Shown here one piece after another: positions 46,652 through 55,938 of a DNA stretch of 64,000 nucleotides. The position numbers and the translations under genes were made by a program. Source of the DNA: Calycina herbarum (lineage: Eukaryota; Ascomycota; Leotiomycetes; Helotiales; Pezizellaceae); assembly GCA_001414485.1 (NCBI GenBank), contig LLEY01000076.1:224568-288567 (forward strand), in the 5' to 3' direction. The stretch's first letter is position 1, and every line of letters starts with the position of its first letter. The notes beneath the pieces were generated by a model. It did not search any database, was not told the DNA's origin, and saw only the letters and a list, made by a program, of their open reading frames with translations.

Positions 46652-47168
46652 GGTACTGGTTCTGAAATGGAAAGCTGGCTAGGTATCTGTGTTTCTGTAT
46701 TTTACAGGTACCAAAGTTTGACATACTAGCGCGGGAAGGATGTGTCTGAGTTACAGGGTTTTTCTTTTGATTTGGGATGTGTCAGGCACATGGAGTGAGA
46801 GAGTGAGTGAGCGTCAATTACGTGGTGGTTTTGTTTGTCGCGGATACCCAATACCCAAACCCAACCGTTACATAGCAATGAGTACATTTTCAGAATGAAG
46901 CTATGAATATATGAGAATTTCAGAATAATCGAGATACCATCACTGTATAATGTTTATAGGTAAAAACTTGAAGTTACTGAAATAGAAGGCGACCTGAGTA
47001 GGGAATATATTTTTGCGGGTCGCTAAGCTGGGTCGGCCAATCAAAGTAGGTATCCATTAGCAAATCACCTGCCGTGAATTCCTAACCTTGCCGAAGTTGT
47101 CCAAAGCATCAAAAACCTGAGATTATCAACTCCTCTCCCGCAATTGCACAACACCAACAACCGTCACG
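46652..47168. other. Intergenic region before the Rieske gene
   Basis: Contains the 3' flank of the acidic-repeat gene and the Rieske promoter. No repeat or protein-like frame was found. Confidence 0.45.
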
Positions 47169-48140
47169 ATGGCCTCACTCTCACAAACCTCCCGCACACT
47201 ACTGAGGGCCCTCCCACGGCGCGCCTGCCCATCTACGCTACCCGTACGAGCCCTCTCCGTCTCAACCAAGAAAGCCGATGCCACGAGCTCGTTCGATAGT
47301 CCCTTCAAGGGCACCGCAAACGATAAAGCTGGAAAGATTCCCGATTTCAGCAATTATAGAAGCAAAAATGGAACGACCAACAACCTCGTCTTTCAATACT
47401 TTATGGTCGGAACGATGGGTGCGTTGACGGCGGCTTCGGCGAAGGGCACAGTACAAGGTACGTTTTGACCGGATGCGACAAAGGGGTCTGAGGATGGGAT
47501 GGAAAGCTCTCTGTTGGGCTGAGGCTGGTCTTGGGAGGCTTTAGGGGGGGAATTGAAGCCATTGGAACGAGTCGCTGATGTTTTTCGATTGTAGATTTCT
47601 TACAGAACATGTCCGCCTCCGCCGATGTTTTGGCCATGGCTAAGGTCGAGGTCGATCTCGCATCTATCCCAGAGGGAAAGAACGTACGTAATCGCATACA
47701 TTGGGTTGGCATGTTTTAGCAATTGGGGTACTGACCATAGCAGGTCATTATTAAATGGCGTGGAAAGCCAGTCTTCATTCGCCACAGAACCGCAGATGAG
47801 ATCAAGCAAGCCGAGAGCGTCAAGGTCGAGACATTGAGAGATCCTCAAACCGATGCTGAGCGTGTTAAGCAGCCAGAGTGGTTGGTTATGGTTGGTATGT
47901 TATACAATTCTCCACTCAGAAAACAGCATCGGGAACAGTATGTTCTAACGTAATCCAGGTGTCTGCACACATTTGGGATGTGTACCAATTGGTGAGGCTG
48001 GTGATTTCGGAGGATGGTTCTGCCCTTGCCACGGTTCCCATTACGACATTTCTGGACGTATAAGAAAGGGACCTGCTCCACTAAACCTCGAAATTCCAGC
48101 ATACGAGTTCGCAGAAGAATCATCGCTTGTGATTGGTTAG
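47169..48140 (+). CDS. RIP1: Ubiquinol-cytochrome c reductase Rieske iron-sulfur subunit
   Basis: Complex III subunit whose 2Fe-2S cluster accepts electrons from ubiquinol and passes them to cytochrome c1, at the inner mitochondrial membrane. Exons 47169-47457, 47595-47683, 47744-47894 and 47959-48140 join in phase to 236 aa. A basic presequence ([19 protein letters not shown]) is followed by the membrane helix ([19 protein letters not shown]). The cluster boxes are CTHLGC (Cys179, His181, Cys184) and CPCHGSH (Cys198, Cys200, His201), then [10 protein letters not shown]. Cys184 and Cys200 should form the stabilising disulfide. All essential residues are present. Confidence 0.98.
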
Positions 48141-48794
48141 AAGGGGTTAATTGTATATTGTGGCCAGAAGTTTTCTTTGTGGGAGGGGAGGGTGCGATAG
48201 ATGGGAGGGGCGAGAAGGGACGCTGTAGAAGGGAAGAGTGCAGAGATGCCTTTGTACAAAAGATTCGAGAATGCATTTCAAAACGACTTAAGAAGACTGT
48301 TGAGTTCTTGGACAAGTGATTGACTGGCCTTGGAATAGGAAAATCAAGGATTGGAATGACTTGGTATTTTTGAGGTGCTAACAAAATTTATAGTCTCCTC
48401 CCTTTTCGGAAGACCGCATCTACGACATCTACCGTCATGCCTGGAAAAATTGCCAGAAGTTTCCGGAATACAAGGATTTACGAGCATGGTCAACTGCAAC
48501 ATATTTCTTCGATTTACCTAGATCCTACACCACCTCTCGGAGTTGTCCAGATTCTCAGATTCTCAGATTCTCAGTATTCTAGGTACTTATATTGTTTCTT
48601 TATTAACTTGAACTATGAAAGAAACACATGCGAGTGAGGACAAGAGTTCTTGTATTTGTGTTACGTTGAACATGCGTTGCAGACAGCCTCACCAATCGGG
48701 GTTAGAAATGACCATAAGCCCACTTCCAGCTCTCATTCCTTCCAGCCTCGTTCACCTCTTTAATTTCACTTTTATCAATATAAAGCTGCCAAAA
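48141..48794. other. Gene-free region downstream of the Rieske gene
   Basis: Includes the Rieske 3' flank and a short AGATTCTC triplication near 48552-48572. No recognised gene. Confidence 0.45.
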
Positions 48795-49612
48795 ATGTCA
48801 GTAGGCTTCGGTTTTTCAACCGGCGACTTCATCGCAGCAATCGATCTCGTGGGAAAAGTAATCGACGCACTGCGCAGTCCGAATTTCGCGAACTTGTAAG
48901 CCAGCTTTTGGGTTTGGAAACGGCATTGCTGCAAGTGAAGAATTCGAAATTCGAGGATAATCATATCAAGAGGTAATTGCTCTGCAACAGGCGGCAGTGC
49001 AATGTCGGAGGACTATTAATAATTTTTGGGAGAAGATGAAAGGTTTCAGCCTTCTTTGGGAACCCCGAGAGATGATGGGAGGACGAGCGGGGTCAGAGAA
49101 AGTTGGATGAGAATCAAATGGGTTCTTTGTAAAAAGGAGGATGTTGTTAGGTTTAAGTCGGATTTGATGGGGCATACACAGAGTATTTTGGTCATGTTGG
49201 GTGGTTCAGAGGTTGGTGTATTCCCTTCACGAATCATATGTGTGGGCGTTAAAATTCGTCGTATGCAGAACCACACAAGATATCTACGAGACTAGAGAAT
49301 GTCCGTCAAACCACTCTCGCTAGAAGATTCCAAGAAAGCGGTTTTGGTTGCATTCAGAGATTAACTGCTGTACTTGACCAAGGAAGAGAAATCCTCAAGT
49401 TTGCAGTGAAGATTTTATGAGCACAGTCATTTATACCAGTCTAGTATGCATAGCACGCAATACTGATATCTTGGTCAGCCGTATGAACGTCATGATTTTC
49501 CATATAGTTCTCCGCATCCTGAATATTTTGACCAACGTTCCTGGGCAAGTTGGGCGTCAACAGCCCGTTCTCTTGGTTGATGCTTTGGGGAGACATTCAA
49601 TCCAATGAAAGC
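48795..49612 (+). pseudogene. Frameshifted relic of a fungal STAND-N-terminus-like protein
   Basis: Begins as a good start, MSVGFGFSTGDFIAAIDLVG, like the helical N-terminal domain of a large fungal family (resembling N-termini of NACHT/STAND proteins; recalled, not searched). The frame shifts near 48876 into SEFRELVSQLLGLETALLQ and VIALQQAAVQCRRTINNFW, then again near 49035 into GVRESWMRIKWVLCKKEDVV and RFKSDLMGHTQSI. Further stops and shifts precede QESGFGCIQRLTAVLDQ and finally VPGQVGRQQPVLLVDALGRH. The conserved order of segments spread over several frames marks a decayed gene. No intron placement I tried joins all pieces. Sequencing error could explain one shift but not all. Confidence 0.75.
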
Positions 49613-50577
49613 GCGCAGCGAACTATTTGGACCCCTGCGACAGAATGAACTAATTGTTTTACATTTAAACCCTAGATGACTCAAATTCGCTGGTCTTTCA
49701 GCCTTTGATAATTGAGAGAAAGCAAATTGAGGATATGTACTGGAACAATTCTCTACACAGGGCAATTACAAGACTTCACAACAGAGCTATTCCAATTGAA
49801 AACGTCAAATTATCCACCATTCTGTAGTGAAGAAGGGTTCATGGTACTCAAGTGCTATCTTGCTAAGCAAGTCGACGAGTGGAAGTATTGTATGCAATAA
49901 TACATTTATAGCAAAGGCAGGATGCTATGATACAGTAGAGTCGCACTCCTCATCGTGGGTAGGGACCTAGCAACGTCTGCAAGGGATTTTGAGGTCGGAT
50001 GCACGTAGACAGTGGATACCCAACTTTGACGCACGAAGTTCCTGCTAGAAGCTTCGACCGCCAAAAGAACAGTGAAGATTATGTTAATGTGTTACTAGCA
50101 ATTCCAAAGGTCGATATTGAGTAAGCTGCCAACTCATTTTTCGAGTAAGCTATGAGTTACTCGCTAGTAACCCACGAGTAACCCACGAGCAAGCCACCAT
50201 CCTTTTCACAGGGGCCGGACCTTAATAAAAAGTTAAGAAAATAGAGAGATACCGTGGATTTCGCAAACGCGTATACTCCAACCTCTCCATTTGCCCAATA
50301 ACTCTCCAAGGGGCGAAAAGAGAGGGGAGCGATCAAGGGTTGAAAGTCAAAGGTACGGAAGATGAGAGTGAAAACCGCTTTCTAATTTACTGTCGAATCT
50401 TGAAGTGTTGTCGAGTATCTAGTAACTTTGAGCTTCCCTCTCCTCTCCTCCCTTTTTTGGCCTGTGTGATTGATTTTGCGTCGGTATATGGACTTGACTA
50501 ATGATATGAAGGCCTTTGGCTACCTATTTCTTACAAATTTATCCAAGTTATTCAAATGACAATCGGGTTAGTAACGT

Positions 50578-50798
50578 GTAAGAATCCTGAGCTTTGCTCT
50601 GCGTACCCCTCCCTTTTTTTGATTGCCTCAGCAACTCTTAGACAATCTAAATGATTGTGCGAGAGCGTTTAGAAGAATTAGGAAGTCAAGTTCCTGATTC
50701 TCCTAGACCTCGTCGGACAATAGATGTAGTTGTCCTAGACCCCTTCGCACAATGTTTACGAAAACGGGTGTACTCAGAGGAAAGCCTGTCTCTCTTAC
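50578..50798. mobile_element. Foldback/MITE-like family B, full copy
   Basis: About 221 bp, left end GTAAGAATCCTGAGC, right end CTGTCTCTCTTAC, with paired arms CTTTGCTCTGCGTACCCC and GGGTGTACTCAGAGGAAAG. The palindromic centre is CGTTTAGAAGAATTAGGAAG and the inverse CCTGATTCTCCTAGACC. Intermediate arms GATTGTGCGAGAG and CTTCGCACAATG also pair. Confidence 0.7.
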
Positions 50799-50969
50799 GT
50801 CGATATCTTTTACCTTCTATTGAAGTGATTCAGATTCAAAAAAGGCGACTATGCTAATCGGGAAGTCAGCAAAAGTGCATTATGTTAGTAAGTTTTTTTA
50901 AAACACATCCGAATCATTGATTTCCCATTGTACTTTCCCAAGGCATTCACAAAGTGATAAAAAGGTCGT

Positions 50970-50978
50970 TATATAAAT
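50970..50978 (+). promoter_or_regulatory. TATA box of the 51036 ORF
   Basis: TATATAAAT lies 58 bp before the ATG at 51036. A clear TATA box at this distance supports the small ORF as a transcribed gene. Confidence 0.6.
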
Positions 50979-51035
50979 CTCGGTGTTCTCAATTTCACAT
51001 CCAAGAGCAACAACCAAAAGCTCACAAGAACTCTC

Positions 51036-51431
51036 ATGCATTATAAAAGTGCCCCCGTCATATCCCCCAAACAGTCCAACCTTCCCGCCTACGTAACATC
51101 CAACCCTCCTCCAAAGAACATAAGCGAGCATGGCTTTATGAAAATCTTCCGCAATAGACATATCCGCACAGCTGGCTTACCCTTCACTTTCACCCAACTG
51201 CTATGGAGGATCCATTTCTTGGGAGCAGACTTTCTAGGCCCTATAGATGAATTCCCATCAATGATTTTGAAAGAGCTAAAAGATGGAACTCTAGTCAAAT
51301 TTGAGGTCCCGGGGGATGATGATTTGGCGTGGTATGTTTTTGACCCTAAAAACAGGCATAATCTCGCTTGTGCTAGGAGGGACGGAGGGGTGACGAAATG
51401 GAGGTTCCCAGGGGGTGAGATAGATGTTTGA
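51036..51431 (+). CDS. Orphan intronless protein, 131 aa
   Basis: Uninterrupted frame preceded by a good TATA box. The N-terminal 35 residues are Pro/Ser/Asn-rich and the rest looks globular (LPFTFTQLLWRIHFLGADF, GTLVKFEVPGDDDLAWYVFD, GVTKWRFPGGEIDV). No signal peptide, membrane helix or known domain was recognised. The opposite-strand frame of similar length is regarded as a shadow because it lacks a comparable promoter. It may be lineage-specific. Confidence 0.5.
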   Translation: MHYKSAPVISPKQSNLPAYVTSNPPPKNISEHGFMKIFRNRHIRTAGLPFTFTQLLWRIHFLGADFLGPIDEFPSMILKELKDGTLVKFEVPGDDDLAWYVFDPKNRHNLACARRDGGVTKWRFPGGEIDV

Positions 51432-51966
51432 TTTGAGGTCTGAGTAGATATTGATGTTTTTGTGGTGAAGTAACGAATCCTCGAATGTGAGTGAAGTGTG
51501 TTTATTCTAAGTTCTTGTTGCACCTCGCACTTTTCTTGACTTTTTTAATTTCTCGTTTATTTGTTATTCACGAATGCTAAGCCCCTTTGCGTTCCTTTGT
51601 CTTTTCCCAATCACCGCTGACCGGACACTCGGCTTGGTTTCTTCTGTAAACTTGAAGAGTAAGGGTCAATTTTATGCAGAGTATCTTTGATTTGAAAGCT
51701 TGGAATACTGATATATACCACTTTCTTTCCAATAAGAGGGAGAGTTATGACCACGTGATTCTCCGCGTCCCTTACCTATTTTTATCCCTCTGCGAAGCTT
51801 TGGCGTTTATTCAGTAGACGACGTAATAAGGTTTATAAGGTTTATAATCGGAATCAGAATACTTGTATTCCTACAAAGGCGGGTTGTCTATCAAGAGTAG
51901 ATGGCGTATTAATCACTCATTTTCAAGACTGAGCTGTGAATCACTACAGTCCGTGTCTCTCAAAAC

Positions 51967-51973
51967 TATAAAT
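51967..51973 (+). promoter_or_regulatory. TATA box of the 52056 ORF
   Basis: TATAAAT 83 bp before the ATG at 52056, followed by pyrimidine- and CAA-rich leader sequence typical of ascomycete transcription starts. Confidence 0.6.
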
Positions 51974-52055
51974 TGACCTTCATACTACTCTATTTTCTTA
52001 AAATTCCATACCAAACTCAATCACTAGTCTAAAACTTTCCAAAAGCCAAAACAAA

Positions 52056-52688
52056 ATGAAGCTAGAAACCACTCCTAACTTGAATGATAAAGAGGAGACA
52101 CTTCAAGTCCAGAGCCCACCACCGGAAGCCTTTATCAGGAGCACGAATCAGAAATCAGGTGAAGGCAATCGTCGTTCAAACTGCCAGCCAAAAGCACAAT
52201 GTACAGCAAAAGGAACAAAAAGAACGAGGCCCAAAAACAGCGAAAGCGAAACCAGATCAGCTAAGCGAAGTCGAAAGGTACGGTTTTCTACGAATGAGAA
52301 CGACCCACAAGGTCAAACCAGAACTCAAATACCAAGAGAAGATACCGCCTACACTCAATACTATCACGGTTTCTTCCCACTCCAAGTTCAAATGTTTATC
52401 CAGAACCCCATGTTCATTCAAGCGGAGAACAAAGTATACTTCACAGCCTTTGTACCAACAACTGGCACCTGTTTTCTCAGCGGGGAAACTGCCTGGAATA
52501 CATATCATTGCAGGTATTTCTGGGTCCCACGGGAGGTATTTGAAAGCGTTTACGCACCTGCTTTGTTTAATGGTTCTATTCTACAGATTGGAGAGAGCGT
52601 TGGGGGTAGTTGGTTTAGAACTTATCGACGTAGCGAGACTGAATGGCTTACTGCGGGAGAAATTGCTTTTCGGTGTGTTGAATCATAA
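52056..52688 (+). CDS. Orphan intronless protein, 210 aa, basic N-terminus
   Basis: Single-exon frame of 210 aa behind a TATA box. Residues 1-90 are polar and basic with nuclear-localisation-like patches (KGTKRTRPKN, RSAKRSRKVRF). The C-terminal 110 residues are rich in aromatic residues (YTQYYHGFFPLQVQMFIQ, ENKVYFTAFVPTTG, CRYFWVPREVFESVYAP). The start context CAAAATGAAG is good. No domain or secretion signal was recognised. An overlapping frame of 220 aa (52084-52746) is judged a shadow because its composition is less protein-like and it lacks its own promoter. Confidence 0.55.
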   Translation: MKLETTPNLNDKEETLQVQSPPPEAFIRSTNQKSGEGNRRSNCQPKAQCTAKGTKRTRPKNSESETRSAKRSRKVRFSTNENDPQGQTRTQIPREDTAYTQYYHGFFPLQVQMFIQNPMFIQAENKVYFTAFVPTTGTCFLSGETAWNTYHCRYFWVPREVFESVYAPALFNGSILQIGESVGGSWFRTYRRSETEWLTAGEIAFRCVES

Positions 52689-53263
52689 ACAAAACTGTAC
52701 TTGGAGAACGCTTGAGCTTGAGCAAGATTGGTTTTACTTGCATTGAGCAATTCTTAGAAATACGAAAATTACAGGCTTTTTCCTGAGTAAAAATTCCAAC
52801 GTTACAGAGTGAATTACTATTCGAAAAAGTGTGTAATTATTCTCAATTCAGGACTATCTAATCCTCCTCATAAGAAACGCCTAATCTCTCGCATAACAGT
52901 TCAAATTTTCATGGCAGTCTTAACATTTTGGATACTACAGCCCACAAATCACCAGGGGTTGCAAGAATTCGTGACTGTAGCCCGGTCGCTCTTTCCCTTC
53001 TACAATTGTCCCAAAACTTCTCGGAGGATGAAGATAGTATAAATATAAATGTTTTAGTAGTTTAGGACAGTTGAATTGATTTTCCGAGTTTTAGTCGAAC
53101 AATCGGGGATTCAGAGCAGAGGAATCTACTCTTAATCAGTTACGAATTCCTGCACCCCCTGGTGCATTATTACATCACCTCTCTCTCTCAATACACCGCT
53201 TAGGTAAACAAGTCCCCTAAATTAAGCCTGTGGTATCTCTTCTCTAGCTTCCTCTCTACCAGC

Positions 53264-53632
53264 CTAATATTTATCCATCTTTGCACGCCTTACCCCTAAG
53301 TGCTCATCAATATTTTTTCGTTTACGAGTCTTACTTCCACTACTAGCTCCTTCACCCATAAACTCCTTTCCCGTAAATCTGTAAACCTTTCCCTCAACAA
53401 GAACTTCCATGTTTCCCTTCTCAACTTCTAAAGCAATATCGCTCTCAAAATCTTCACGGCACTCGTAAACCCAATATTCAAAACATGCTTCGTAGAACTC
53501 TGCTAGGAGAAAGGCAGACTTTTTGCTACAGAGATAGGCGATTTGGTCCAGAAAGCCGAGATTTTTGGGAAGTTCTGCGAAACGGAGTAGGGTTGAGAAA
53601 GTATTCCCAGTACAAGGAGCTGTTGTTGACAT
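53264..53632 (-). CDS. Orphan intronless protein, 122 aa
   Basis: Minus-strand frame of 122 aa. The N-terminal two thirds look helical and globular (LLRFAELPKNLGFLDQIAYL, FLLAEFYEACFEYWVYECRE), followed by GNMEVLVEGKVYRFTGKEF and a basic Lys/Arg-rich tail (KTRKRKN). No known family was recognised. No intron is needed. It is opposite in strand to its orphan neighbours, and I see only a weak CATAAATT upstream, so it is less certain than they are. Confidence 0.45.
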   Translation of the reverse strand: MSTTAPCTGNTFSTLLRFAELPKNLGFLDQIAYLCSKKSAFLLAEFYEACFEYWVYECREDFESDIALEVEKGNMEVLVEGKVYRFTGKEFMGEGASSGSKTRKRKNIDEHLGVRRAKMDKY

Positions 53633-54002
53633 CTCTGACGCTTGTTTGTATTATGAAGGTTCTGTAAGTTGTTATCGAATTCGGATTTCAGTAAATTCAA
53701 GGGTTTGATTGAGAAATTTCAAGAAATGTCGAGCGCTTTCAAAATTTATGCAAGAGACTCCAAAAAATAAAAGCCAATCCTTCTGCTGCTCGAGATGTGT
53801 GGTTCGAATAATCGCAAGTACTCACTTGCGGATTCATCACGTTCATCTATCCCATTCGAGGAGGTGATTGGACATGGACTTGGAAAAAGGAATGTAGTGA
53901 TGCAATTAAGTGGAGATAAACGCAATTGGGGAATCATCCAAAACAATGAATAGCTGACACAGACCTCGTCAAAACTCATTCACACAGTTCCCGGATTTTT
54001 TG

Positions 54003-54009
54003 TATAAAA
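54003..54009 (+). promoter_or_regulatory. TATA box of the 54113 gene
   Basis: TATAAAA 104 bp before the ATG, followed by a CT-rich tract and an ACAACAACTAG leader. Confidence 0.65.
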
Positions 54010-54112
54010 GTACACCTCTTCTCCCAGATCCTGCACTTTCTTCTTCTCCCACAACGCATCTGAACATTAGACTCTTCTTCGCCATACAGACAACAACTAG
54101 ATCAATCCCAAA

Positions 54113-55705
54113 ATGTCCTCTCCACAATCGCCAACTGGATGGGTTAATGTCTCTACGGAGGGTACTTCTTCATCCCCTTCACAAAGTGCTACATCTCCCC
54201 CAACAGGCTCATCAGTTAGATCACGAGCTCCTTCGCCTCCTTCACGAACGAGCTCACCTGCACCTTCTGTCATTCGTGCTTCTTCCACTTCCCCTCCACG
54301 AATGAGCTCGCCTTCACCCTCTGGCGGTCGTGCTTCTTCGCCACCTTCACGAATGGGCTCGCCTGCACCTTCCGTCATTCGTGCTTCTTCCACTTCTTCG
54401 CAAAGGCTCTCGCGCGCACCTTTTGTTACTCGTGCTTCCTCACCTCCTTCACGAAGCCCATCGCGCACACCCTATGCATTCCGTACCTCTTCGCCTTCAG
54501 TAGGACGCTCTCCTCCACCGCGGTTGGTTTCGCCTGTTCCATCTGTCGAACCAACATACTCCAACAATGAAACTACCACCCAAACAAGTCGCCACGGCTT
54601 TCGTCACCGTCGAAATCGCTTCCATCCTCTTTATTCGACTCCTCCAAGAAGCCTCTCGCGCACACCTCAGGATGACTTTCGAGTTTCTTCGCCTCCAGCA
54701 GGACGCTCTTCTCGGATTCCTTCCAGATTGGTTTCGCCTGCTCCAACTGTCGCAGCAACCAACCCCGAGAATGGAAGTACTCAAGGTTATCGTCACAACC
54801 CTCGCCACAATCGCCGTCATCGTTTCTGCCCCCCAGAAAGCCTTTACGCTGTGAGCCTTACTGAGGATCGTTTTAGGGGAGGCTCTCGCGTCATCTTCGA
54901 TTGGGGGAGTGAAGCGAGCAATTCTGGAACCGAACAATCTTCTAGACTAACTCCACGGCGTAGCTCCTTCACTATGCCTAATAGAACACCATACAATAAT
55001 TCGGCGAGATGGGGGAACAGCGCCAGAACCCAATCACCTTATACGTTCACAGCCCCACGTACCCTTGTAGATGGAACCTTGCCATTATCGGGAATTCAAA
55101 GCAACGAGGACGTCGTTAGAGCCAACCGAGGAGAAAGACTCGATCCCTTTCCAATCAACAGATTATTAGGAATGCGTTCCATGGAACACCTTCAGCGATC
55201 AGGAGAACAATTTACTACTCTCGAGTTCATTGGGGGTTTTGCTAGAGAAAGAAAATCTGACGATTTCGACCTTATCTCTAGTCTGAACCAAGCACTTCTG
55301 GGAGGGGAGATTGTTGACCTTGGTGAGGGTATGTTCCAGTACAATAAGAACCATCCATCTCTAGTCGACTTTTTTGCGAGGCTCGATCTGGAAGATGCCA
55401 TGGAGGATGACGAGGATGATGATTCTGCGGATGCCGTGGCTTACGGACCCCTCTACGGAAACGTCAACAATGTTCTCCCAGAGGACACTTTTTTGTTGTG
55501 CCCCAATGGAAGGCTCTTGATTGTGCCACGCGACGGCAGGGAACCATTTCAGCTTCAAGGCCGCCATGGTGTAGAATACCGTTGGGGCTTTGACGGAAGT
55601 GTAACACTTTTTCCAACCGATGGAAAGCACCCATTCAACATGACACTAAACAAATTTCCCCATCACCACCCTGCTTACATCCCTTACATCCCTTACTTTA
55701 CTTGA
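54113..55705 (+). CDS. Ser/Pro/Arg-rich repeat protein with globular C-terminus, 530 aa
   Basis: Single uninterrupted frame of 530 aa with a TATA box upstream and good start context (CAAAATGTCC). Residues 20-240 form degenerate tandem repeats of the kind SPAPSVIRASSTS and SPPSRMGSPAPSV, giving an SR-like disordered region with many S-P sites. Residues 320-530 look folded: LDPFPINRLLGMRSMEHL, EQFTTLEFIGGFARERKS, LGEGMFQYNKNHPSLVDFF, an acidic run EDDEDDDS, then LPEDTFLLCPNGRLLIVPR. No family was recognised. It could be a lineage-specific regulatory or RNA-associated protein, but that is only composition-based. Confidence 0.65.
   Translation: MSSPQSPTGWVNVSTEGTSSSPSQSATSPPTGSSVRSRAPSPPSRTSSPAPSVIRASSTSPPRMSSPSPSGGRASSPPSRMGSPAPSVIRASSTSSQRLSRAPFVTRASSPPSRSPSRTPYAFRTSSPSVGRSPPPRLVSPVPSVEPTYSNNETTTQTSRHGFRHRRNRFHPLYSTPPRSLSRTPQDDFRVSSPPAGRSSRIPSRLVSPAPTVAATNPENGSTQGYRHNPRHNRRHRFCPPESLYAVSLTEDRFRGGSRVIFDWGSEASNSGTEQSSRLTPRRSSFTMPNRTPYNNSARWGNSARTQSPYTFTAPRTLVDGTLPLSGIQSNEDVVRANRGERLDPFPINRLLGMRSMEHLQRSGEQFTTLEFIGGFARERKSDDFDLISSLNQALLGGEIVDLGEGMFQYNKNHPSLVDFFARLDLEDAMEDDEDDDSADAVAYGPLYGNVNNVLPEDTFLLCPNGRLLIVPRDGREPFQLQGRHGVEYRWGFDGSVTLFPTDGKHPFNMTLNKFPHHHPAYIPYIPYFT
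54200..54480 (+). repeat. Degenerate in-frame tandem repeats in the Ser/Pro-rich gene
   Basis: Repeated 39-42-bp modules encode variants of SPAPSVIRASS and SPPSRMGS. The blocks CACCTTCTGTCATTCGTGCT and CACCTTCCGTCATTCGTGCT about 120 bp apart show the higher-order copy directly. All units keep the frame. Confidence 0.75.
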
Positions 55706-55938
55706 ACTGGGAAGTTTCAATAACGTCGACAGGCGAGGAGAGATAGATAAGTAGATAGATATACAACTAATAAAACTATGCCTGTTTAAAAAAACACGAC
55801 GGGATAAAACTTTGAGTGAAATTCGAAATAGTAATCAAATAAAAATAACAGGTGAAGTGGAAGTATGGGATGCGACATGATATTTATTCGGATGAGGTAA
55901 AAACTGGACTGTGTGGTGCCGAGGTGGCGACAATATCT

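Larger units (their letters stand above)
49613..51035. other. Gene-free region with a foldback family B copy
   Basis: Follows the pseudogene. It may contain its unrecognisable 3' end, and it holds a complete family B copy at 50578-50798 plus the TATA-bearing promoter of the next ORF. A short run of ACCCACGAGTA-like repeats lies near 50165-50190. Confidence 0.5.

Noticed and set aside
48795..48899. Intact small protein MSVGFGFSTGDF...
   Set aside because: The short frame ends at a frameshift after which the same protein family continues in another frame, so it is the start of a pseudogene and not a complete small gene.
52084..52746. 220-aa plus-strand frame overlapping the 52056 ORF
   Set aside because: Alternative frame of the same DNA with no promoter of its own and less protein-like composition than the 210-aa frame, whose ATG follows the TATA box at a normal distance.
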